A stretch of DNA of 64,000 nucleotides, from positions 3,038,001 to 3,102,000 of the forward strand of contig NZ_CP041244.1 in NCBI RefSeq assembly GCF_006547145.1. Direction: 5' to 3'. The notes beneath the pieces are model-generated. The model saw only the letters and a program-made list of their open reading frames with translations. It was not told the DNA's origin and did not search any database. The DNA comes from Actinomadura sp. WMMA1423. Lineage in GTDB: Bacteria; Actinomycetota; Actinomycetes; Streptosporangiales; Streptosporangiaceae. Positions within the stretch are counted from its first letter, which is position 1; each line of letters opens with the position of its first letter. Below, piece by piece: positions 34,227 through 42,076 of the stretch. The translations under genes and the position numbers were made by a program.

Positions 34227-35102
34227 GTGAGTACGCCCCGGTTCGTGAGTCTGCCCCCCGGTGTTCGCCGGACGACCGTCGAGACCTCCCGCGGCCCGTT
34301 CGCCGCGCTGGAGGCCCTTCCGGGATCGGGCGTGCCCGACCGCTGCCCCGCCCTCCTCGTGCCCGGTCTCACCGGCAGCAAGGAGGACTTCCTCGCCGTC
34401 CTGCAGACCCTGGCCGCCTCCGGGCGCCGCGTCGTCGCGATCGACATGCGCGGCCAGTACGAGACCATCGGCCCCGACGACGAGAGCGCCTACACCCGCG
34501 CGGCCCTCGGGGCCGACATCTCGGCCGTCATGGCGGCGCTCGGCCCCGACCCCGTCCACCTGGTCGGCCACTCCTTCGGCGGCCTGGTGTGCCGCGAGGC
34601 CGTCCTCGCCGGGGCCCGCCCCGCGTCCTTCACCGTGATGAGCTCCGGCCCGGACGCCGTCACCGGCCAGGCCGCCGCCAGGGCCCGAGCCCTGCGCGAC
34701 GCCATCCCCGAGCTCGGCATGACGCAGATCTGGGAGCTCAGCCTCGAACCCGACTACCTCGGACGCGGCATCCAGCGCGAGATCGTCGCCTTCCTCAAGG
34801 CCCGCACGCTCGGCAACTCCGAGAAGGGCCTCGCGCGCATGGCCGACGAGATCCTCACCGCCCCCGACCGCGTCGACGAGCTGGCCAAGCACTGCGCCGA
34901 CACGGGCCTGCGCGTCCTCGTCCTCTACGGCGAGGACGACGACGCCTGGGACCCCCGCGTCCAGGCCGCCATGGCGGACCGCCTCAACGCGTCCAAGGTC
35001 GTCATCCCCGGCGCCGCCCACTCCCCCGCCTGGGACGCGCCGGAGACCACCGCCGCCGCCCTGCGCGCCCACTGGGCCTACACCGAGCGCACCCTCAACT
35101 AG
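34227..35102 (+). CDS. Alpha/beta hydrolase
   Basis: 291 residues from the GTG at 34227 with AAGG 8 nt upstream (a TTG at 34209 is in frame). 'ALLVPGLTGSKEDFLAVLQT' with the oxyanion region, 'VVAIDMRGQYET', nucleophile elbow 'LVGHSFGGLVCRE' (Ser), acid in 'VLYGEDDDAWDP', and final His in 'IPGAAHSPAWDAP'. Full catalytic triad, so active esterase, lipase or thioesterase-like hydrolase. Divergent from the GDPD gene. Substrate unknown. Confidence 0.88.
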   Translation: MSTPRFVSLPPGVRRTTVETSRGPFAALEALPGSGVPDRCPALLVPGLTGSKEDFLAVLQTLAASGRRVVAIDMRGQYETIGPDDESAYTRAALGADISAVMAALGPDPVHLVGHSFGGLVCREAVLAGARPASFTVMSSGPDAVTGQAAARARALRDAIPELGMTQIWELSLEPDYLGRGIQREIVAFLKARTLGNSEKGLARMADEILTAPDRVDELAKHCADTGLRVLVLYGEDDDAWDPRVQAAMADRLNASKVVIPGAAHSPAWDAPETTAAALRAHWAYTERTLN

Positions 35103-35126
35103 CGGCGCCCGGACGCGGCCGCTCCG

Positions 35127-35984
35127 TCAGCCGAGTTCGGCGAGGTCCTGCTCGGTCAGGGTGAGGTCGCCGGCGGCGATGTTCTCCTCCAGGTGGGCCG
35201 GTGAACCCGTGCCGGGGATCAGGAGGATGTTCGGCGAGCGGGCGAGGAGCCATGCCAGGGCCACCTGGGGGACGGTCGCGCCGTGGCGGGCGGCGACGGC
35301 GTCCAGGTGCTCGGCCGTGACCGGGGCGAACCCGCCGACCGGGAAGAAGGGGACGTAGGCGATCCCCGCCTCCGCGCAGGCGTCCACGAGCGCGTCGTCG
35401 TCCCGCCGGGAGACGTTGTAGAGGTTCTGGACGCAGGCGATCGGCGCGATCCCGCGGGCCTCGGCGAACTCCGCCGCAGTGACGTTGGAGACTCCGAGGT
35501 GGCGGATGAGGCCCTCCTCCCGGAGCGCGAGCAGCGTCTCCAGGGGGCCGGCCAGGGGTGCCTCGTCGCGGTCCAGGTCGCCCATCCGCAGGTTCACCAC
35601 GTCCAGGCGGTCGACTCCCAGCGAGCGCAGGTTCGCCTCCACACCGCGGCGCAGGCCGTCCGGGGTGAGGCCGTTCTTCCGCTCGGCGGAAAGCGCGAGG
35701 TCGGGGCCCTCCACCAGCGCACCGACCTTGGTGACGATCACGAGGTCGTCCGGATAGGGGTGCAGGGCCTCCCGGATCAGCTCGTTGGCCGCCACCCCGC
35801 CGCGCGAGTAGTAGTGCGAGGTGTCGATGTGGTTCACCCCGAGCTCCACGGCCCGGCGCAGGACGCCCAGCGCGGTCTCCCTGCCGGGCGGGTCCCCCTT
35901 CGGCCATCCGGTCAGCTTCATCGCGCCGTACCCGATCCGCGCGACCTCGAGGTCTCCGCCCAGCGTCCAGCTTCCAGCCGTCAT
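35127..35984 (-). CDS. Aldo/keto reductase
   Basis: 285 residues from the ATG at 35984 (longer in-frame reading upstream is not conserved). 'IGYGAMKLTGWPKG', 'AVELGVNHIDTSHYYSRGGV' with catalytic Asp and Tyr, 'DLVIVTKVGAL' with Lys, 'IRHLGVSNVTAAEF', 'VALAWLLARSPNILLIPGTG'. The fourth tetrad residue, usually His, is Asn in 'LDVVNLRMGD', which is common in this YakC-like branch. NADPH-dependent carbonyl reduction in the cytosol; substrate unknown. Confidence 0.9.
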   Translation of the reverse strand: MTAGSWTLGGDLEVARIGYGAMKLTGWPKGDPPGRETALGVLRRAVELGVNHIDTSHYYSRGGVAANELIREALHPYPDDLVIVTKVGALVEGPDLALSAERKNGLTPDGLRRGVEANLRSLGVDRLDVVNLRMGDLDRDEAPLAGPLETLLALREEGLIRHLGVSNVTAAEFAEARGIAPIACVQNLYNVSRRDDDALVDACAEAGIAYVPFFPVGGFAPVTAEHLDAVAARHGATVPQVALAWLLARSPNILLIPGTGSPAHLEENIAAGDLTLTEQDLAELG

Positions 35985-36081
35985 GATCGTCCACGATAGG
36001 CCGACCGGGGACCTCCGCGAGCCGCGTCCGCGCGCGGCCGTCTTGACCTCGAGCGCGGTTGAGGTTCTACGGTCGGGGCCC

Positions 36082-36909
36082 GTGAGCATCTTCCTGGTGA
36101 CCGGCGCGACCGGACGGGTGGGCCGGCACGTCGCCGCTTCATTGACCGAGGCGGGGCACACGGTCCGCGCCCTCGTCCGCGACACCGCGGCCGTGCCCGA
36201 AGGGATCGAGGCCGTCAGGGGCGACCTCGGCTCCCCGGAGACGCTGGAGCGCGCCGCCCGCGGCGTGGACGCCGTCTACCTGATGTGGCCCGGCCTGCCG
36301 GTGGACCCCCGCGTCGTGGACGCGATCGCGCGCCATGCCCGGCACGTCGCCTACCTGTCCACGGACGTGCCCGACCTCGCGGAGGGCGAGCCCGCCGCGT
36401 CCTTCCACCAGGAGATCGAGCGGCTGATCCGCGGATCGGGGCTCGCCTGGACGTTCGTGCGGGCGATCGACTTCGCCGCGAACACCCTCGCGTGGGCCGA
36501 CCAGGTCAGGCGGGGCGTCGTCCGCTGGCCGTACGGGGACGCCGCGCGCTCGTTGATCCACGAACGGGACATCGCGGACGTCGTGGTCCACGCCCTCACC
36601 ACCCCCGGCCACGACGCCGCCGCCCACGTCGTCACCGGCCCCGAATCGATCACCCACCGGGAGCAGGTCCGCGTCATCGGGGAGGTCGTCGGCCGCGAGG
36701 TGCGCTGGGAGGACCTGCCTCCGGACATCGCCCGCGAGCAGCTGACCGCCGCGTGGGGCGACGCCGCCTTCGTCCAGTCCCGCCTGAAGGCCTGGGAGGG
36801 CTTCGTGGACGAGCCGGAACGCGTGACCGACACCGTCGAGCGCCTCCTGGGCCGTCCCGCCCGCACCTTCCGCCAGTGGGCCGAGGACCACGCCTCCGAC
36901 TTCCGCTGA
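36082..36909 (+). CDS. NmrA-like NAD(P)-binding protein
   Basis: 275 residues from a GTG start. Rossmann motif 'IFLVTGATGRVGRHVAASLT' (3-22), then 'VRALVRDTAAVPEGIEAVRG' and 'DAVYLMWPGLP'. No YxxxK catalytic pair, so it belongs to the atypical SDR (NmrA/SDR_a5) group, which includes quinone/NADPH sensors and reductases. 'FHQEIERLIRGSGLAWTFVR' and 'LIHERDIADVV' are typical of this group. Divergent from the aldo/keto reductase gene with a ~97-bp shared upstream region. Confidence 0.87.
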   Translation: MSIFLVTGATGRVGRHVAASLTEAGHTVRALVRDTAAVPEGIEAVRGDLGSPETLERAARGVDAVYLMWPGLPVDPRVVDAIARHARHVAYLSTDVPDLAEGEPAASFHQEIERLIRGSGLAWTFVRAIDFAANTLAWADQVRRGVVRWPYGDAARSLIHERDIADVVVHALTTPGHDAAAHVVTGPESITHREQVRVIGEVVGREVRWEDLPPDIAREQLTAAWGDAAFVQSRLKAWEGFVDEPERVTDTVERLLGRPARTFRQWAEDHASDFR

Positions 36910-36918
36910 CGGGATCGT

Positions 36919-37067
36919 TCAGGAGGGGTCGATCAGGACGCCGGGGTTGAGGACGGCCCCCGGGTCCAGGGTGGACTTGACGGCGCGCAGGGCCGCGGCG
37001 AACGGGTCCGGGCGCTGCCGGTCGTACCAGGGGCGGTGGTCGCGTCCCACGGCGTGGTAGTGGGTGG
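36919..37067 (-). pseudogene. 3' fragment of the FAD oxidase gene (duplicate of 42077-42224)
   Basis: Encodes only the last ~48 residues, 'HYHAVGRDHRPWYDRQRPDP' to 'LNPGVLIDPS' and a stop. The DNA is nearly identical to the 3' end of the intact gene at 42077-43645, about 5.1 kb away on the same strand, with a few changes near the stop (GCC GGG for GGC GGC type). Similarity ends abruptly near 37067. No start or FAD domain, so a dead remnant of duplication or deletion. Confidence 0.85.
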
Positions 37068-37167
37068 AGCGCAAGTGAGCCGCCCGGTCTCGCGGGAGGC
37101 TGCACGCCGGCCCCCTTGAACTGCCCATACCTCCCGGCTCGGGTAAGAGACCCCTTATGCTCGCCGC

Positions 37168-37653
37168 ATGCAGCTCGTGGCAATGGGGGACGGCACCCCG
37201 GCGGTTCTCGCGGTCGGGCCCCGAGCCGTCGGTGTGTTCGCCGTCGGGCAGGAAGCCAGCGGGATCATCGCCATCGGTCAGATCGCCACCGGTGTCATCG
37301 CTGTCGGTCAATTCGCGCGGGGCGTCGTCGCCATAGGGCAGCTCGCCATCGGGGCCGTCGCGGTCGGCCAGGGGGCCTTCGGCCTCTGCGCCGCGGGGAT
37401 GGGCGCCATCGGAGTCGTCTTCCAGGCCGGGTTCGGCATCGGCGGGACCAGCGCGATCTCGTCCAAGTTCGGCCTCTGGGGCAAGCTCCACGTCGACCGG
37501 GTGTTCGACCCGCACGCCCGCGGCCCCATCCTCGAGAACGGCGGCCTGCCCGGCTGGCGGGTCGCGCTCGCGCTCGTCGGCACGCTGATCCTCGCCGGGG
37601 CCTGGTGGAAGATCACCGGCGAGCCGCTCCGGGCGGCGATCCGGGAAATGTGA
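37168..37653 (+). CDS. Decapeptide-repeat hydrophobic protein (161 aa)
   Basis: Residues ~10-90 are seven or eight tandem ten-residue repeats of the form G-x-I/V-A-V/I-G-Q-x-A-x ('GIIAIGQIAT', 'GVIAVGQFAR', 'GVVAIGQLAI', 'GAVAVGQGAF'). They end in a Gly-rich segment and are followed by a soluble 'FGLWGKLHVDRVFDPHARGP' part and one C-terminal membrane helix ('VALALVGTLILAGAWW'). The regular period with inward small and hydrophobic residues suggests a β-solenoid-like stack, anchored at the membrane. Function unknown. Confidence 0.75.
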   Translation: MQLVAMGDGTPAVLAVGPRAVGVFAVGQEASGIIAIGQIATGVIAVGQFARGVVAIGQLAIGAVAVGQGAFGLCAAGMGAIGVVFQAGFGIGGTSAISSKFGLWGKLHVDRVFDPHARGPILENGGLPGWRVALALVGTLILAGAWWKITGEPLRAAIREM

Positions 37654-37812
37654 TCAGGCGAAGAGCAGCAGGCAGAGCAGGACGATCAGGACCAGCCCGC
37701 CGAGGGCGTTCAACCAGACCGGGATCCGGCCGAACAGCTCCTCCCCGCCCGGAGACAGCGCCGGGAGCGCCCCGGCCTCGCCGCTCTTGCCGCTCTCGCG
37801 CCGACGCGTCAT
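37654..37812 (-). CDS. Small tail-anchored membrane protein (52 aa)
   Basis: 'MTRRRESGKSGEAGALPALS' followed by 'PVWLNALGGLVLIVLLCLLL' at the very C-terminus. Its ATG overlaps the stop of the upstream gene by one base (TGATG), so it is translationally coupled to it. It ends on the base after the convergent decapeptide-repeat gene. Not recognised, but a single terminal helix with a charged head suggests a tail-anchored membrane accessory protein. Confidence 0.6.
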   Translation of the reverse strand: MTRRRESGKSGEAGALPALSPGGEELFGRIPVWLNALGGLVLIVLLCLLLFA

Positions 37813-38753
37813 CAGCCCGCCTCCGCCAGCCCGCCGGGCAGCAGCGTGAGCCCGGTCCTGCGCGCCTTCTCCACGCTGCGCCGCAGCGCCTCCTCGAGCC
37901 TCTTCGCCTCGTCGGTGAGCCCGTCGATCTCCGCGACCGCCAGCTCGTCCCGGACGGTCCGCGCGAGCAGTTCGCCATAGGCGTCGCTGCTGTCGGCCAA
38001 GCGCTGCAGGGTCTTCCACTGCAGGAGTGCCCGATCGGCGGCCGTCACCTGCTCGGCGTACCGCTCGATCGCCTCGATGCGCTCGGTGACCGAGGCCGTG
38101 GCCAGCTTCAGCGCTTTGGCCTGCGGGGCCATCATCTGGGCGAGCTCGGCATTCTGCCCGGCCAGGCGCGCCGTTCGCTGCTCCTCCGACAAGCGGCTGA
38201 TCTCCCGCAGGGTCTGGGCGACCTCCCACTCCTGCGCCGGCAACGTGACGGTGTTCCGCAGATCGTCGAGCAGGCCCTCCTTGGTGACCTCGGCGGTCAG
38301 CACCACCTGGATCGCCCGCTGGACCCGCCCGAGCAGAGCGGCGGTGGCGGTGTCGAGGTCGCCCGGCACCACGTAGGAGCCGTGGAGCCGCCGCGCGAGG
38401 GAACCGGCACGGCCCTGCCCGCACCGGGCCAGCAGCACACCGAACGCGACCACGGCCGCTCCCGACAGGACGAAGACGCCGCCGGGCGCGAGGACCAGCA
38501 CCGCGCCCGCCACGACCTGCCCGATCGCTCCGGCGATCAGCGCCTTGCGCCCGTAGAACGGAGCGACGACGAGGGGCAAAAAGGCCCACAGTGGGGCATT
38601 CCAAAGGCTGAAGAGCACATCCCGGGGGGTCCGCCCACCGACCGGCCCCGATGGCCGCACTCCGGCGGCGGGGTGCAGCAACTCAGGCCGCGCCTCCAGC
38701 AGGGCGCGGTCCTCCGCCGCGATGAGCGGATCGAACGAGGGTCTGACGGTCAC
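37812..38753 (-). CDS. Membrane protein with C-terminal coiled coil (313 aa)
   Basis: A soluble ~50-residue head, two to three hydrophobic segments ('FSLWNAPLWAFLPLVVAPFY', 'ALIAGAIGQVVAGAVLVLAP', 'VFVLSGAAVVAFGVLLARCG'), then ~190 residues of predominantly helical, charged sequence ('EVAQTLREISRLSEEQRTAR', 'AKRLEEALRRSVEKARR') consistent with coiled coil on the cytosolic face. It is coupled to a 52-residue tail-anchored protein. No family recognised. Confidence 0.75.
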   Translation of the reverse strand: MTVRPSFDPLIAAEDRALLEARPELLHPAAGVRPSGPVGGRTPRDVLFSLWNAPLWAFLPLVVAPFYGRKALIAGAIGQVVAGAVLVLAPGGVFVLSGAAVVAFGVLLARCGQGRAGSLARRLHGSYVVPGDLDTATAALLGRVQRAIQVVLTAEVTKEGLLDDLRNTVTLPAQEWEVAQTLREISRLSEEQRTARLAGQNAELAQMMAPQAKALKLATASVTERIEAIERYAEQVTAADRALLQWKTLQRLADSSDAYGELLARTVRDELAVAEIDGLTDEAKRLEEALRRSVEKARRTGLTLLPGGLAEAG

Positions 38754-38853
38754 GGGAGTATCTAAGCACTTACCTCCTCGGGGACCCGGGCGGCGCCCGG
38801 TCCAGACCGGTGAACCGCGCTCCCGCCCCGTCCGGTCGGCGCTCGCGCCCTAG

Positions 38854-38872
38854 AAGACTGCTGAAGATCTTG
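38854..38872 (+). repeat. Left terminal inverted repeat of the IS
   Basis: AAGACTGCTGAAGATCTTG; exact complement of the right end. Confidence 0.92.
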
Positions 38873-38913
38873 TGAGGGGCTGTCCGGCCGTGGGCCGGAC
38901 AGCCCCTGTGTGG

Positions 38914-40494
38914 TCATGCTTCGGCCGTGGACAGGTGCCAGGTGCCGTTGGTTCGGGTGAGTCCGAGGTTGATGAGTCGGCGGAGGTTGAGGACGGCGGC
39001 TCGGGTGTGGAGCCAGGCGTCGGCTTTGATGGTGCCGCGGTGGCGGAGGCGGCGGTTGCCGTGGTGGACGAGCCAGGCGACGGCGCGTTCGACCGGTGGT
39101 CTCCAGCGGCGGTAGTCGGCTTGCCAGGCCGGGTCGTGGGCCGATTGGCGGCGGGCGGCGGCTTGGAGGTCGTGGTGGGGGCGGATGGTCAGGATCCGGC
39201 CTGCCTTGGCGTTGGTGCACCGCTCGCGCAGGGGGCATCCGGTGCACCGGTTCCCGAACACGGCTTTGCGCTGGTGGTGGCGTCCGCCGGGGTCCGATAA
39301 GGGGGCGGTGTGCCCGGCGGGGCAGGTCACGGTGCCGTTGGTGGTGTCGATGGCGAAGTCGTCGAGGGTGAAGCCGCCGGGGACGGCGGGCCGCAGCGGG
39401 GCGGGCTTGATGAACAGCCGGTGCCCGGCGGCGGTGAGGGCGTGGCGGGCCTGGCCGGTGGAGTAGGCGGTGTCGCCGAACACCTGCACCGGGGTGTCCT
39501 CGCCGGCGAGCAGGTCCAGGCCGACGAGGGCCTCGTGGTGGGCGGCCCCGGCGCCGGGCCGCAGGGCCACCGCGGTGAACAGGCCGGTTTCGGGCTCGAC
39601 GGCCAGGTGGGCTTTGAAGCCGTCCTGGCGGTGGCTGCGGGTCTTGTGGACGTGCCGGGCTTGGGGGTCGACGGTCGAGATCACCCGGTCCGGGGCGGTG
39701 CCGTCGGTGATGCGCCAGCGCCCGTCGCGGCCGTCGGACCCTTCGGCCGGTTCGACGTCCTGCCCGGCGACCAGGGCCAGCAGGCCCACCGCGTTCGCGG
39801 CCCGCTCGCCCAGTTCCTGCTCGGGCAGGTGCCCCAGCAACCTGAGCGCGTCGGTGACCAGGGCGTCCACCAGCTCGGCGCGGGCCTGCTCGTCGTTCCA
39901 GGCGATGCGCGGTTTGCCCGGGTCGGTGTAGTCGTGGGCGGTGCACGCCGCCGCGGCCACCTCGGCCGCCCCGGGGACATGGCGGATCACTGAGCGGACG
40001 GCGGCGATCAACTGGGTGACGGTGTCCTGGGTGGCGACCGCATCGTCCAGCACCGTGGAGTCCAGCGCACGGCGATGCCTGCCGGTGAGCACCCCGGTCG
40101 CCCGCACCACCTCCCGCACGGCCTCGAAGATCCGGTCGGGCCGGGCCGAGCGTGCCAGCCGACGGCGGAAGTAGGCCAGCAGCGACGCATCGAACGCGGT
40201 GTCGTGCAGGCCCAGCCCGCACGCGGCCTTCCAGCGCAGGTCACACCGCAACTCCTGCACCGTCTCAGAATCCGACAGCCCGTGCAGGGCCTGCAAAGTG
40301 ATCGCCGCGGCCAGGATCTGCGGCGGCATCGACGGCCGCCCGTTCGCCGACGGATACATGTCCGCGAACATCACCGCCGGGAACAACGCGCCACGGTGCT
40401 CGGCCAGGAACGCGAACACGCTCCCCGCTGGGATCAGCTCCCGGCACGTCTCCCACACATCCGGACCGACCGTCTCCCCGGCCCACTCACCCAT
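38914..40494 (-). CDS. IS1182 family transposase
   Basis: 526 residues from the ATG at 40494 (a GTG at 40512 is also possible). N-terminal DUF772-type region ('YPSANGRPSMPPQILAAAIT', 'LRCDLRWKAACGL'), DDE domain with Asp in 'RRALDSTVLDDA', Asp in 'VQVFGDTAYSTG', and Glu in 'PPVERAVAWLVHHGNRRLRH'. A zinc-type cluster 'CTGCPLRERC' lies between. The gene is uninterrupted and both ends are intact, so the element may be active. Confidence 0.95.
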   Translation of the reverse strand: MGEWAGETVGPDVWETCRELIPAGSVFAFLAEHRGALFPAVMFADMYPSANGRPSMPPQILAAAITLQALHGLSDSETVQELRCDLRWKAACGLGLHDTAFDASLLAYFRRRLARSARPDRIFEAVREVVRATGVLTGRHRRALDSTVLDDAVATQDTVTQLIAAVRSVIRHVPGAAEVAAAACTAHDYTDPGKPRIAWNDEQARAELVDALVTDALRLLGHLPEQELGERAANAVGLLALVAGQDVEPAEGSDGRDGRWRITDGTAPDRVISTVDPQARHVHKTRSHRQDGFKAHLAVEPETGLFTAVALRPGAGAAHHEALVGLDLLAGEDTPVQVFGDTAYSTGQARHALTAAGHRLFIKPAPLRPAVPGGFTLDDFAIDTTNGTVTCPAGHTAPLSDPGGRHHQRKAVFGNRCTGCPLRERCTNAKAGRILTIRPHHDLQAAARRQSAHDPAWQADYRRWRPPVERAVAWLVHHGNRRLRHRGTIKADAWLHTRAAVLNLRRLINLGLTRTNGTWHLSTAEA

Positions 40495-40546
40495 CACCAC
40501 ACCACAACACACTGGCCCCGCCGCATCCGCGGCGGGACCAAAACCC

Positions 40547-40565
40547 CAAGATCTTCAGCAGTCTT
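40547..40565 (-). repeat. Right terminal inverted repeat of the IS
   Basis: CAAGATCTTCAGCAGTCTT, exact complement of the left end. Confidence 0.92.
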
Positions 40566-41453
40566 CTAGGCGGCGTCGATGTCGTCGACGAAGTCGAGGA
40601 CGGCCTTCGCCAGCTCTTCGGGGGCCTCCAACGCGGCGTAGTGGCCGACGCCTTCGAGCTGGACGGAGCTGACCCCTGCCGACGCGACCTGGGACATGCT
40701 CCTGGCCGTGAACGCGCCGCCGCCGGCCCCGATCGCGAGCACGGGCACGTTCAGCCCGGGGGACTCGGCGAGCGCCTTGAGCTCGGGCCCTTCTCGAAGC
40801 AGCGACCGGTAGATGCCGGTCGCGCCGCGCCAGCCGTCCGGGCGCGCGTAGGCGCGGGCGAAGTCGTCGATGTCGGCATCGGTGACCGCGCCCGCGACGG
40901 CGGTCATGGACGGGAACGCGTACTGCGCGAGGAACTCGCGCTCGCGGCCGGCCAGAAGCATCTCGGGAATGCCCGGCGCGGCGAGGAGACCGATGTGCCA
41001 GGCGCCGCCGTGAGCGACGTCGGCCAGCATCTCCCAGCCGAAGCCGGGGAGGCCCGTCTCGATCGCGGTGAGGCTGAGCACGTCCTCCGGGTGGGTGGCG
41101 GCCAACCGGAAGGCTGCCGCGCCGCTGATGTCCTGCCCGGTCAGATGGACCGGGCCGAGGCCGAGGTGCGCGATCAGCTGGTGCAGGTCCTCGGCCGAGG
41201 TCCTGCTGTCGTAGTCGCCCGGCGCGGTGTCGGAGTCACCGAAGCCGCGCAGGTCCACGGCGAAGACCCGGTGGCCGCCGGCGAGCAGGGGGATGAGCTT
41301 GCGAAAGGCCCTCCAGGTCTCGGGGAACCCGTGGACCAGCAGGACCGGGGACCCGGTGGTCCCGGCGGCGGCGTAGTGCAGGGTCGCCCCGTTGACGTGG
41401 GCGCGGTGGTGGGTGATCTCGGGGACGGTGAGGCCCGCTGGTGCGGTGGCCAT
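40566..41453 (-). CDS. Epoxide-hydrolase-like alpha/beta hydrolase
   Basis: 295 residues from the ATG at 41453 (AGGAGAGAC before it). '[20 protein letters not shown]' has the HGxP oxyanion motif of epoxide hydrolases; nucleophile Asp in '[13 protein letters not shown]' (Gly-x-Asp-x-Ser-Gly, instead of Ser); '[10 protein letters not shown]'; C-terminal His in '[17 protein letters not shown]'. An Asp nucleophile points to epoxide hydrolase or dehalogenase chemistry. Its TAG stop coincides with the CTAG bordering the IS element. Divergent from a MarR gene across a double operator. Confidence 0.88.
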   Translation of the reverse strand: MATAPAGLTVPEITHHRAHVNGATLHYAAAGTTGSPVLLVHGFPETWRAFRKLIPLLAGGHRVFAVDLRGFGDSDTAPGDYDSRTSAEDLHQLIAHLGLGPVHLTGQDISGAAAFRLAATHPEDVLSLTAIETGLPGFGWEMLADVAHGGAWHIGLLAAPGIPEMLLAGREREFLAQYAFPSMTAVAGAVTDADIDDFARAYARPDGWRGATGIYRSLLREGPELKALAESPGLNVPVLAIGAGGGAFTARSMSQVASAGVSSVQLEGVGHYAALEAPEELAKAVLDFVDDIDAA

Positions 41454-41468
41454 GTCTCTCCTCATTTC

Positions 41469-41505
41469 GACAGCCTGGCTGTCCAATATAGACAGGCAGG
41501 CTGTC
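41469..41505. promoter_or_regulatory. Tandem MarR-type operators
   Basis: GACAGCCTGGCTGTC (41469-41483, perfect 7-bp arms) and GACAGGCAGGCTGTC (41491-41505, outer GACAG/CTGTC arms) lie 22 bp centre to centre, two helical turns, with AATATA between. They sit between the divergent hydrolase and MarR starts and very probably bind MarR dimers on the same face. Confidence 0.65.
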
Positions 41506-41532
41506 TTTTGTCCACGGTCATATCCTTCTCGC

Positions 41533-42012
41533 ATGTCTCGTTCCGGCGCTGATCTCGCGCTGCTGCTGCTCGGGGGCTTCCGCACGCTCGTGGACGCCGC
41601 CACCGCCGAGCTGGCCGACCGCGGCCACGAGGACGTGCGTCCTGTTCACGACTTCGCCATACGGGCCATCGCCGCCGGCGCCGACAGCGCCTCGGAGCTG
41701 GCCCGCCGCCTGTCGATCACCAAGCAGTCGGCCGCGAGGACCATCGCCGTCCTGCAGGAGCGCGGGTACGTCACCCGCGACACCGACCCGCGCGACGCCC
41801 GCCGCAAGCGCCTTCGGGTGACCGAACTCGGCTTCGACGTGCTGCGCCAGGGTGAGGCGATCTTCGAGGAGCTCCGCGACCAGTGGGCGCAGCGGATCGG
41901 CGCGGCCGAGCTGGAGCGGCTCGAAGACCACCTCAGAGCCCTGGCGGGCGCGCAGCCGGTCCGCTTCGACACACCGGCGTGGATCGCCCGCGACGTCGGC
42001 GAGCCGGCCTAA
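41533..42012 (+). CDS. MarR family transcriptional regulator
   Basis: 159 residues. Winged HTH in '[20 protein letters not shown]' and '[20 protein letters not shown]' with wing '[11 protein letters not shown]' (~55-105). Flanking helices form the dimer interface. Probably represses itself and the divergent epoxide-hydrolase gene by binding the two dyads at 41469-41505, and is released by a phenolic or electrophilic ligand (typical of the family). Confidence 0.92.
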   Translation: MSRSGADLALLLLGGFRTLVDAATAELADRGHEDVRPVHDFAIRAIAAGADSASELARRLSITKQSAARTIAVLQERGYVTRDTDPRDARRKRLRVTELGFDVLRQGEAIFEELRDQWAQRIGAAELERLEDHLRALAGAQPVRFDTPAWIARDVGEPA

Positions 42013-42076
42013 GGCTCCTTGCGCGCTCAGGAGGGCGACCAGCGCGCCGCTGGTGGCGGCCGCGCCGTGCCGCCGT

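Larger units (their letters stand above)
38850..40569. mobile_element. IS1182-type insertion sequence, intact
   Basis: 1720 bp including CTAG at each end. Inside these lie perfect 19-bp terminal inverted repeats, AAGACTGCTGAAGATCTTG (38854-38872) and its complement at 40547-40565, around one full-length transposase gene. CTAG at both ends is either a 4-bp target duplication or a palindromic target. The right-hand CTAG contains the stop codon of the neighbouring hydrolase gene. Confidence 0.92.
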
